Positions 50,250 to 60,344 of a stretch of 64,000 nucleotides of DNA are shown here, in pieces. The translations under genes and the position numbers were made by a program. How positions within the stretch are numbered: position 1 is the first letter of the stretch; the number at the start of each line of letters is the position of its first letter. The notes below the pieces were generated by a model. The model saw nothing but the letters and a program-made list of their open reading frames with translations. It was not told where the DNA came from and did not search any database. Source of the stretch: Ciborinia camelliae (taxonomy: Eukaryota > Ascomycota > Leotiomycetes > Helotiales > Sclerotiniaceae); the NCBI GenBank assembly GCA_025890175.1, contig JANPYM010000001.1:2876288-2940287 (forward strand), in the 5' to 3' direction.

Positions 50250-53200
50250 ATGGCAATGGCGTGTTCATTCACACAGGAGTCGACATTCGGCCCCGCCGTT
50301 CTTCAGTGTCGCAGAGCTTTTGACTTCACTCTTCTTTTTGAAGAAATCTTTTTCGTATTGCTTCCGTCATGTCTCTTTTTGATCGTTGCCGCTACACGAG
50401 TGTTTGCAATTCACAATGAGCCCCCCAAAGTTCGGCGGGGTGCGCTGTATACCCTTAAGCTTGTCAGTCAAACCCCATCTCAACGTTTAGAAGATCTTCA
50501 CGCTGAATACGTTATACTTCAAATTTAAGTAGCTGACATATGTACAGATTGCAGTGATATCGTTTGTGATAATACAACTCGCCAATCTAATATTGATTTG
50601 CAGTAGCAATGTCAGAAGAACTATTCTTTCGGTACCTGCAGCCACATTTTCAATGATCGCCGCAATATTCTTGGCACTTTTGTCGCATCTTGAGCACATG
50701 CGATCAACTTCTCCATCACTTATACTCGGTTTATACTTGTGCATTACCGTCTTACTTAAATCTGCAACCACGCGAACTTACTGGCTCCTGTCAAATACTG
50801 ACATAGCCTACGAACACGTTGCTGAGACAAATTTAGTTGCGGTCCTCATCGAAATTATCATCATCGTTCTTGAGAGCTGGAGCAAGAAGCAGTGGCTTCT
50901 TGAAAGTACCAAAGTTGCAACCGAAGAGTTGGCTAGTTTTGCGGATCGTTCTCTCTTCATTTGGCTTGACAAGCTACTCCTTCACGGATACCGAAGAAAA
51001 CTCACACCTTTAGATCTACAACCAATTGATCGCACTCTCAGTACATCCTGCCTAGCAAATGAATTTCATGATATACAAAAGAGTCCAAAGAGTGCGTATT
51101 CTAGATAAAGCTATCCTTTAAATCACAGCCCCTAACTTTTCGTAGCTAGGCGTTTCGGTCTTCTGGGCATGACTTTACGATGCTCGGGTTCATCTTTATT
51201 CTTTCCTGTAGTTCCACGACTTTGTCTCACTGGCTTCACTTTTGCACAACCATTTTTGGCCACATCATTGATTGCATATTTTGAAAATCAAGGATCCACG
51301 ACCCTCAATGCGGGTTATGGATTGATCGGAGCTTCCTTTCTTACTTACACTGGAATTGCGGTAGGCGGGCATACCCAGCTCTTGTGATTGATATGATTCT
51401 TACTGATTTAAATAGATCTCGACTGGATGGTATTGGCATATGTCTTACAAATATGTCACAAAACTACGTGGTGCTTTAATTGCAAAAATTTCTGACAAGA
51501 TGATGAGACTCAAGCAGGAAACAGGTCTCGAATCGAAGGTTTTCACTCTCATCATCGCAGATGTTCAAAAAATCATAAGTGCTTTGGCATACGTACATGA
51601 AATATGGGCAGTGTTTCTGGAGACTGGTTTGGCAACATGGTTGCTCTGGCGACAAATTGGACCTTCGAGCCTGACTGTCCTTGGAATTGCTTCGAGTTAG
51701 TTTCCACCACCTTCAAAATATATTTGCTAACGTTTCTCTACTAGTCTGTGCCCTTGGATCAACTTATCTCAGTAAACACGTTGGCAAGGCACAACAAACT
51801 TGGCTTGCAGGTACAGAAAAGAGAATTGCGGCAACAAAGAAAATGCTGTCTTCTCTCAAGGCAATCAAAATGATGGGTGCCAGCCAGCGCGTTGGTATGG
51901 CCATTGAGAAATTTCGAGATCTTGAATTTGTCGCCTCTAAGTCATTTCGTACTCTTTTGATTGGAAGTCTATTCTCATGTGAGTTCACCAATACCCAGAT
52001 ACCTGTAACAATTTTACTAATTTCAGTCGAAAGCGTATTCCACTCTCACCTTAGCGCCTATCGTTGCATTTGGGACATATCTTGGCTCCACTAGAGCTAC
52101 AAGTGGAGACTTTAATGCCTCGAGATTATTCGGTTCTCTCATTCTCATCAATCTACTTGCATCACCGCTTATACGTATTTTACAAATTCTTCCGCATTTT
52201 GGGGCCGCACTTGGATGCTTCGCTCGCGTGGAAGAGCTATTTGAGAAGAAAGAAGGCATTGACTCCAGAATAGTTGAAGTTGATGGGACCACATACGAAG
52301 AGGGTCATTCTGAGACTGATTGTGCAGGTAGAAAAGAAGTATCAAACAAGGAGAAAGGAGAATATCTACTAAAGTCAAGAGGTTGTTCAATCCTATCCAT
52401 CCGCCATGCAAGCTTTGGCTGGGGCGCTGAAACTAATCTGCACGATATCAATCTTGAAGTTGGTCGGGGCCAACACGTTGCCATTACTGGCCCTGTTGGC
52501 TCTGGCAAGTCTCTCTTGTTACAAGCAATACTTGGAGAAATCGAACTTAAGACTGGAACTATGCATGTTGGAGGCATAGGTATAGGGTACTGCAGTCAAA
52601 TTCCGTGGTTGGAGAATGTTTCCGCACGCGAAAATGCGTTTAGATGCGCGCCTAGCGACAAATTATGGGAGGACTTGATTGTTGATAGTTGTGCTCTCGG
52701 CGACTTATTTAGTGTGCAAAAGGCGGATCAAACCGTTGGAAGTAATGGAGCTAAAATCAGTGGTGGTGAACGCCAGCGACTAGTAAATCACTCCATGGCA
52801 CAAATTGAACAAGAGCTGACTGTAATCTAGGCTTTAGCACGTGCGATTGCAACTCGACCTGCAATTTTACTCCTGGATGATGTTTTCAGCGCCGTGGATA
52901 AAACGACAAAGATCTCCATGCGAGAAAAGTTGTTCCGATCGAAAGGAATCTTGCGCGAGCAAGGAACTACAATTATTCATGTTACTCAGGACCGTAAGTG
53001 TTCCACTGAATCGGTATTAGGTCATTTTCTAATTCTGTATAGAACACTTCATAGAAGCTGCCGATATGGTTCTTCACATTGACGAAACGGGAAATCTCCA
53101 ACAGTTTCAACCTGTGGTTGGCGCGATTCAGGCCACATCGATTGACAAGATCGAGGGAGAAATCATCAATGCTGCAGAGTCAGATCCTGATTCCAAACCT

Positions 53201-55116
53201 CAACCAAAGAAAGACCATGCCGACCCAACTAAGATAACTGATAAAAGAGTCTACCAGGCGTATTTCCTCTCTATTGGGCGTTCAAACATAATGATTTTTC
53301 TCATGGGTGCCATTATATTTTCCTTCACCGCTAGGTTTCCAAGTACGTTGGTATCTAAGCAATTCCCTAATTACTTTAGCTACTAACAAAGAATTTAGAC
53401 ATTTGGGCAAAATGGTGGTCCGATGCAAGTACAGGCAACTCTTCAAAGAGCGTTGGGTATTGGATGGGTTTCTACGCGTTCTTTAGTTTGCTTCCATTGA
53501 TCACTATAAGTCTCTGGGCAGCGTGAGTCTTTTCCTGATCTAGATATATACGTGTGCTAATTTATTGTAGTCATCTCATGCTCATAATTATCCCAACCTC
53601 AGGTGTTGGATTGCATGGTAAACTCCTCCGATCCGTCCTCAACGCGCCTTTCATCTTCATTAGCACAATCGATTCCGGGAGCCTCATAAATAGATTCAAC
53701 CAGGATCTTATGCTAGTTGATACCCAACTTCCATTTCAGCTTCTGAATACTGTTTCTGGACTATTCGTCGCCATCTTCCAGGCAATTTTGGTTACCGTTT
53801 CTGCTGTTTACATCATTGCTATTCTTCCTGTTCTAGCAGCCGTGCTTTCCTTCATACAACACTTTTACTTAAGAACATCGAAACAACTGCGACAACTCGA
53901 TTTAGAGTCCAAATCCGGCTTGCACACAAAGCTGTCAGAAGTATATGAAGGATTGGTGACAGTTAGGGCCCACGGCTGGCAGAAGACCATGCGAGAGGAG
54001 TTCTACGAGAAGCTGGACAGATCACAGGAACCAATTTACCTTCTTTACATGGTACAGACTTGGCTCCAGTTGACGGTGAATTTAGTAGTTGCCGGACTTG
54101 CAGTAATAGTGGTTGGTGTGGCTGTTGGGTTGCGCCACAGGACAAGTGCCGGAGGGATCGGAGTAGCATTTTTGAACCTGGTGAGTCTGGGAGAATCACT
54201 GACTCAAACCATTCAATCTTGGACCTCGTTGGAGACATCTCTTGGAGCCATTGCAAGAATAGAAGCCTTCGAACAAGACACGCCTTTGGAGCCAGAAGTT
54301 TCCTCGCCAATTGATGTCCCTATTGAGTGGCCAACCTCAGGTCAGCTTAGATTTGAAAACGTCTGGACAAGCTATAATCCTGATACCGAAAAGCCTTCCT
54401 GGAGTTTACGAGAAATCACATTACAAATTAAGTCTGGCGAGAGAGTTGCGATTTGTGGTCGTAGTGGCTCTGGAAAGTCGACTTTGTTATTATCTCTCTT
54501 GGCACTGATCGAGACAACGAAGGGTGCCATATATCTTGACGATATTGATATCTCACGTGTTCAACGATACATTTTACGATCCAGACTCCATGTTATTTCA
54601 CAAGATGCGTTCACACATGGAGAAGTCATTCGCGATGCACTAGATCCTGCTGGAAATCTTTCTGATGAGACCATCAATGACGCCCTGCGTGATTGTGCTT
54701 TACTAGACAAGATCAATGCATTAGGGTCTCTCTCTGCCAATTTCGGTGATGCAAATCTATCGGTTGGCGAGACCCAACTTTTTGTGTTAGCCCGAACAAT
54801 TCTTGATGCCGGAAACTCCAACAAAGGTGGTGTCGTACTACTCGATGAAGCCACTAGCAGGTAAGAAAGCCACTCCTATCAAAGGCGAGTGAGAACTAAG
54901 AGATTAATTAGCATCGATGTCGACACCGAGCGAAAAATAATGAATATTGTCGCCAAAAGACTGCAAGGAAAAACCGTGATCTCGGTTCTGCATCGTCTTG
55001 AGGCCGCCATTGAGTTTGATAAAATATTGGTCTTGGAGAAAGGCGAAGTGGCACATTTTGGAACTCCAGAGAAGGTTATCAGAGATTCCGAATTATTTTC
55101 TTCTTTCAGAAACTGA
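50250..55116 (+). CDS. ABCC-type (multidrug-resistance-associated) full ABC transporter
   Basis: Eleven exons: 50250-50462, 50548-51091, 51146-51360, 51416-51695, 51745-51978, 52034-52782, 52831-52993, 53043-53342, 53399-53522, 53571-54860 and 54912-55116. They sum to 1439 codons, about 1438 residues. The layout is TMD0-TMD1-NBD1-TMD2-NBD2. The N-terminus (TFGPAVLQCRRAFDFTLLFE) is typical of fungal ABCC exporters. NBD1 has Walker A GPVGSGKS (about 648), signature SGGERQRL, and degenerate Walker B LLLDD. NBD2 has Walker A GRSGSGKS (about 1237), signature LSVGE (1337-1341), and consensus LLDEATS. An asymmetric NBD1 is characteristic of ABCC proteins. It should sit in the plasma or vacuolar membrane and export organic anions, conjugates, toxins or fungicides; the substrate is not readable. 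The exon 5/6 junction needs a downstream AAAG acceptor to stay in frame. No biosynthetic genes adjoin it, so a metabolite-cluster role is not supported. Confidence 0.92.
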
Positions 55117-56005
55117 ACATGAGGTTCGAAAAACATTGCATTCACATACTTTTGTAAATTTATCTCCTCATCATTATTTATATTCGTCAATTCGTAACTC
55201 GACATTTATGATCTTATGATCTTAATTCTCACGAAAGAGCACGAAATCCTACTTATTGGCGCTCAAAATGCCATATCTTTAGTAGCTTCTTAGTTAGCTT
55301 TAATATCATCACACTTGTTACACTTCACATATAAATTCATATCTCTACACGTAACTAAAGATAATGATTATAATCCATATATTTCATCGTCCATCTCTAC
55401 AGGACCTTCCGAATATCATTCACGAATATGAACATCGACCCAGCAATGAATTGCAGCTTCTACTATGAACAATATGGCATCCCGGCGAAGAGAACTAACG
55501 CTCTTAACATTTATTATATAAGAGGGGTTAAGCAATCTTTGCCAAAAGAAAAAAAGAAAAAAAGAAAGCAAACTGTCTGCTTTAGAAGAGAATTCGTTTG
55601 ATTGTAATATAAACAATCAAGTTATAACTTGCATTTCGTTTATAAACTTCATTGATAAGAAATAACCACTATTTTTATAGGATTTGTAAATCTTGATTTC
55701 ATTTGAACGACAATTTCATTACACTTTCTCCAAGTAGACTATCCTCATCATCTTGACATTGTCATGTATCATGATAATATATCCTTCTATCACTGACCTA
55801 TTATGAATAAGTAACTAAATCTGAACTCAATACTGTCAAGGAGCAGATATGTACTCAAGCACTTCCTTCGAACTTGTGACCCCTTTCTCACTCGGTTGTA
55901 GTCCCACCGACCTCCGCCTTAATCCAACCTTAATCCAAAACCTTAGCGAAAGGTGATATAAGTTCAAACAAAGGGCCGTACTTTAACAATAACAACCAAC
56001 AATCA
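55117..56005. other. A/T-rich intergenic region, nothing recognised
   Basis: About 0.9 kb downstream of the ABC transporter. It has long A/T-rich stretches and no gene. Part of it is the transporter 3' UTR. Confidence 0.55.
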
Positions 56006-56105
56006 GCGTTTGTGGTTTAGTGGTAAAATCCATCGTTGCCATTTGAGGAGTTTCATCTCCTCAAACAACCTCGATGGGCCCCGGGTTCGATTCCCGGCGA
56101 ACGCA
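56006..56105 (+). tRNA. tRNA-Gly(GCC) with 29-nt intron
   Basis: The 71-nt mature sequence is the same as the minus-strand copy at 41029-41136: GCGTTTG acceptor, GCC anticodon in TTGCCA-T, CATCG/CGATG stem and CCCGGGTTCGATTCCCGG T-arm. The 29-nt intron differs from the other copy and folds into TTTGAGGAG/CTCCTCAAA, a perfect 9-bp hairpin. Confidence 0.95.
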
Positions 56106-57680
56106 TTTCTTTTTTGCTTTTTGAATGGCCTCACAATACCATTCATTAATGGTGATTTTTGAAGTTGTGGTGGATGGTTGAAATTTTGGAAATTTTGACG
56201 GTGGTGAGGGGAATGTGGGGTTGTGAAATTTCTTTTATTAAGCCACAAATACAGGTTGGGTTGTAAGGCTCTATAACCTTCCCTTTGCTTACTAGAACTA
56301 GAAGGCGACGAAAATTTTGCATTGATGTCACTGACTGATCGGATATCAGAATCATGTTATGCACGTTTAAACTCGCCGTAGACCCCAACCTTTGCATTGG
56401 GGTAAGTTTTTATTACAAGTTGTATAAGTTATACCACATGATTTACTATAATATTGTTGTATAGACTATCAATCTAAGTCTGTTAGAAGTCAGAATTTCT
56501 TATATGAACAGATTCCGGCCTAATCTATACCGGCCCTAGATGCATTTAAGATGCCTTCCACAATTTTGAATCTATTTCTACACTGAAAATACAGATACAA
56601 AGTGACAAGTAATCGATTTGCTTCGAAATCACGACGATTAGGCGTCAATTATCTCTCGTAACTTTAGGACATATGTAGGTACTCTATGTGTCATTATCAA
56701 TTGTTAACTAACCTGTTGGCAATATCACTTTCACCACTCAATTCCACATCTCATGATATCCAACCTCCAAACATGTTGCAATAGTCTACTATGGTACTAG
56801 AAACGACGAGGCGATCGACAGAGTAGGAGACAGTGAATCAGTGATACGAGTCAGTCTATTTTTATGTGCACCTTTAATGCCAAACTTTGCCTACGAAGTT
56901 TTATAGATATGAGTTGAGGGTTCAGATACGTACTCGTCACTATATTTATTGCACCCAGGATGAGTTAGGGGATCAGGTACGTACTCATCACTATATTTGA
57001 TTGCACCCAGGATGAATCATTGTTCCCAAACACCCGGTTCAATTTTTGGCATATACACGCCTCTTATAAGAAGTTTGATGTTAATCCCTTTGCTTTGAAT
57101 AATGGCCGGGAAGCGTAAATATGTGCGAAGGTGGTGATTCCTGTTGGAAAATCGGATACATGGCCGTTGAACTGTACCAGTAGCCTTAGGAAGAGTATTG
57201 CCATTCGATGGCTTCCTACCAATAAGTCCCCGTGTTGAGACTTGATGTCATCTCGTGGTCATATTAGCACTGATGAACTAAGCCCTAGCCATCTTGATAC
57301 TTGAATCTCCCTTGAAATTTGACCCTTCATGTACTCGATCACGGACACGCCCCTTGAGAAATACTATCTGGAATCTTTGGTCAATCTCTGTAAGAACATA
57401 TAATCGACCCAAGGGATTGGATCAGAAGAGGTACGTTCCGATTCATGGTTCGCAGTAAGTTAGTAGAACTTAAAGTCCACATGGTGGCAGGTGACAAGAT
57501 ATATTACAAGTGTTCGGATAGACTCTTCAGAGCTGTATATCCATTACTATCTAAATAACTATGGCCATTGCCTGTTTCTATAGAGAGTTGATATCTCGAT
57601 CATCTTTCTTCCTTGTAATCCACAACCAAGAAATGGAATATAGATGGAATTAGCGTACCCCCAGCATAGCAAGAACAATA
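56106..57680. other. intergenic region between tRNA genes
   Basis: About 1.6 kb without a protein gene. It includes a 51-bp spaced direct repeat (listed separately). The small frames have no domains. Confidence 0.5.
56922..57018. repeat. imperfect 51-bp direct tandem repeat
   Basis: Two copies of TCAG(A/G)TACGTACTC(G/A)TCACTATATTT(G)ATTGCACCCAGGATGA begin at about 56922 and 56973. They differ at a few positions and by one inserted G. Non-coding; origin unknown. Confidence 0.85.
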
Positions 57681-57782
57681 TCCCTCGTGGCGCAATTGGC
57701 TAGCGCGTTCGACTGTTACTTGAAGCAATTCATTCGCAGCAGATCCATCGAGAGGTTGGTGGTTCAAGCCCACCCGAGGGAG
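57681..57782 (+). tRNA. tRNA-Asn(GTT) with 28-nt intron
   Basis: Acceptor stem TCCCTCG/CGAGGGA with discriminator G; D-arm GCGCAATTGGCTAGCGC; anticodon stem TTCGA/TCGAG (one G-T pair) with loop CTGTTA-A, anticodon GTT; T-arm GGTGGTTCAAGCCCACC. Removing a 28-nt intron one base 3' of the anticodon leaves a regular 74-nt tRNA. Confidence 0.9.
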
Positions 57783-58335
57783 GTTTATTATCCTTTTGCT
57801 TTTGTTGCTTTGGCTCTGCTGTTGTGATTGTATTGCAAGTTGAGTTGGTTGTTGGAGGACTACTTTTTTTGTTGGCGACGGCTGCAAAAAACGTGAAACT
57901 GGTCCGTGCGCTTGGGCCAAAAGCTGGTGGTTCAAGCCCGCCCTAAGGAGATATCTTCATTATTTTTTTGCCTTATTTTTGCCCTCCGTGTAGAGAGATG
58001 TGGGTGCAGTGGAGATTTAAGGACTAAACGATGGTGGGCAGGGTTAAACGTCTTGCGGAGTGGAGTAGCCTTTGCTCAAAGTGGATCTAATCGAGTAAAA
58101 ATACCCTCCGAAGTGGATGGATGCTCTATCAAAGTTTTTTTTGGTAATTTAACATGCGTGAAAATTTCTATCCTGCTTGAGCTGGAGACTTGAGAGAGTT
58201 CCCCCAGTTGAATTATAATGAGCAAAAGCAGAAACTTTTGTATCTAGTCCCCGAATATAGAACCGACCGGTCAGTCATTTTGCCAAAAAAATTGTTTCAA
58301 AATGAAAAAAAATACAAATAAATGCAAAAAGTTAA
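57783..58335. other. spacer with orphan tRNA T-arm
   Basis: Between tRNA-Asn and tRNA-Leu. It holds the T-arm-like fragment described separately and otherwise T-rich, non-coding sequence. Runs of T downstream of tRNA-Asn (near 57,862) could act as a Pol III terminator. Confidence 0.5.
57923..57950 (+). pseudogene. partial tRNA-Asn-like 3' fragment (orphan T-arm)
   Basis: GGTGG-TTCAAGC-CCGCC at 57926-57942 forms an intact 5-bp T-stem with the same loop as the tRNA-Asn 145 nt upstream. The sequence around it (AGC before; CTAAGGAG after, versus CGAGGGAG in the tRNA) is also similar. No D-arm or anticodon arm precedes it, so it looks like a truncated duplicate. Confidence 0.6.
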
Positions 58336-58451
58336 TGATGAGAGTGGGATTCGAACCCACGCCTGTTACCAGACCAGGAGATTGTAAACAATCGTATGTT
58401 AAGAGTTTAATACCTTAACCTGGCGCCTTAGACCAACTCGGCCATCTCACC
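58336..58451 (-). tRNA. tRNA-Leu(AAG) with intron
   Basis: On the minus strand: acceptor GGTGAGA/TCTCATC plus discriminator A; Leu-type D-arm GGCCGAGTTGGTCTAAGGC; anticodon stem CCAGG/CCTGG with loop TTAAGG-T, anticodon AAG; an intron of about 33 nt after position 37; long class-II variable arm CTGGTAACAG; T-arm GTGGGTTCGAATCCCAC. The long variable arm supports leucine identity. Confidence 0.92.
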
Positions 58452-58839
58452 TGTTTGTTGTAGACAGCCCGCCAAGTTTGGAATATAAACACATTCCCAA
58501 GCGGGGAAACTTGGTAGAGGAGGGACTGTCTTCTCCACCCGATTATTAAGAAGTTCCCCACTGTAGTACACAACTTTGATCATAAATTAGAGGAGTTCCT
58601 GTATTAAGGATATTGGTTCATGACAACAAGACAAAGGTTCACAAAAGGAAGGGTTGCGAAGTGTTCTGATAACGATGTTGTGGTGAATTTTCCCTTCATT
58701 CGTTCATAAAGACCTTGCCTTCTTGAATTTTCTTTCCTTGAGAGTAACGTGAGGTAACTCATATCCCATCCAAAATCTATATAATCACCCACCGTAACGC
58801 CTCGCTATTCCTTTCTATGACCTTGAAAAATCACGATTC
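58452..58839. other. spacer between tRNA-Leu and the TRM7-like gene
   Basis: About 390 nt, probably containing the methyltransferase 3' UTR. Nothing else is recognised. Confidence 0.55.
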
Positions 58840-60101
58840 TCACTCATGTTTTCCTGTCGTAGTTTTTCCATATGCCCCACCTGCAGCTTTCCTCATTTCA
58901 AGAGCTCTCTTGTACGGAGGTGCTGTTGGAGGTTGTACTGGATCAAGTGTAATACGATCCTTTGGTAAATGATATGAAGCATCAGCATCATAACCAGATA
59001 AATCTCCGCATGCCAAAAATGGAGCTATCCATCGTCCTGATTTTCTTAATTTTGCTTCATCAGTAGGAAGTTTGGTTTCCCATATTCCATCCTCTCTTCG
59101 TATCGTTGTTTCGACTCGACTTTCTGAACAAGTCCTTTCTTCAGAATTTTGTGAATGAATAGACGAAACCATTGGCTCCTGGCTAACAGCTGTATCGACC
59201 ATTTTGGATAATCTATCCCCAACACCCATGGGATCTTCCATGCTAGCTTTAAATCCTTCTGGAGGTTGGAAGTTTAGACAGACAATAAAAGCTTCTACAC
59301 TGCTCGCACGACTTGATCTTGGTTTTGAAACAACCACTCTTTCAAAGAATATCTTCAATTGAGCGAATAGAAGATCAACATTCCTTCCTCGAAAAATCTT
59401 AGCAACAAATTTTCCACCTGGACGAAGGACACAAAGTGCAAGATTCAAAGCCGCGAAAAGTAATTGTGATTGAACATAAATGTCTAGATCATGAAGACCC
59501 GTAACATCTGGAGCACCATCGCTAATAACTAGATCCACAGGGTTGGAGGCTTGTTGAGAGAGGGACTTTGGATCATAAGATGAATCGAGAGCACTTAAAA
59601 GTAATGGAACAGTCGCCGGGTGTGTAATATCTGCTCGAAGTGTTATGATTCCTTGTAAAGGACTCATGGGTTGCAAATCGATAGCCACAATTTTGACATC
59701 CTTTTTTGGTTTAAATTCGGCCTCATTTGACTTTTGCTTCTCCTCTACTGTAGCCTGGGTAATTCCAAGTATATTTTGTCGCATTCTTGTTTCCTTGTCT
59801 TCCCATGCAGCTCGACCAAACTTCTCTCCTTTGATTAGGACTCGAGATAGGACTTGAGACCAACTTCCTGGGGCAGCGCAAAGATCAACAACCCTAGTGA
59901 CATCAGAGAAGAGGTCGAATTCTAAAAGAAATGAGTTAGTCAATGCAACTTAGGCAATATAAGACTGCACACAACAAGTCTATAGTGGGGTTTAATGCCT
60001 TCATCAAGTTGTAATAATTTGAAAGCACTTCTGGCTCTCCATCCTTGTTCTTTCGCGAGTCTGTAGTAAGCATCACGCTTATCCTTTGAGGATTTTCCCA
60101 T
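58840..60101 (-). CDS. TRM7: tRNA 2'-O-ribose methyltransferase, FtsJ/RrmJ family (Trm7/FTSJ1-like)
   Basis: Two minus-strand exons, 60101-59999 and 59921-58840, giving about 394 residues. The N-terminus [20 protein letters not shown] and [12 protein letters not shown] is diagnostic of Trm7/FTSJ1. The SAM-binding motif [15 protein letters not shown] follows at once after the splice. The K-D-K-E tetrad is visible: Lys in RSAFKL, Asp in VISDGAPD, Lys in FVAKIFRG, Glu in [11 protein letters not shown]-terminal extension after about residue 270 is low-complexity and lineage-specific. Trm7 methylates riboses at anticodon-loop positions 32 and 34 of tRNAs such as Phe, Trp and Leu, with partners Trm732 and Trm734, in the cytoplasm. 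The 77-nt intron appears to start with GC rather than GT (GATGAAG|GCATTA) and has an excellent CTAAC branch and TTTTAG acceptor. The gene is divergent from MAK5 with 243 nt between start codons. Confidence 0.93.
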
Positions 60102-60344
60102 CTTGAAAATAGGATGAATATGAACGAAACTTGTGGAGAAGGTTTGAAGCCATCGATGAATGTTGATTTTTGCGACAAGGCTGAATCACTAACTTAGTGC
60201 GAGGCTGAAAGGCTGAGTGGACAGGGATATCATTGACAGGGATCTCCAGAAAAAAGTTATGATATGCTTTTCTGAGAGAAACGAGTTGATTCGAGTCAAC
60301 CAGAAAATATAAGGATTTTCGACCTTAAGGATTCCCAATTAGAC
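60102..60344. promoter_or_regulatory. bidirectional promoter region of TRM7-like and MAK5-like genes
   Basis: Only 243 nt separate two divergent start codons, so both promoters and 5' UTRs must lie here. It contains gagtcaac-type and AGGATTTTCGACC sequences but no element I can name with confidence. Coordinated expression of two RNA-maturation genes is a reasonable inference. Confidence 0.6.

Noticed and set aside
45223..55116. Secondary-metabolite cluster around the ABC exporter
   Set aside because: No synthase, oxidase or regulator gene adjoins the transporter; abfB is unrelated.
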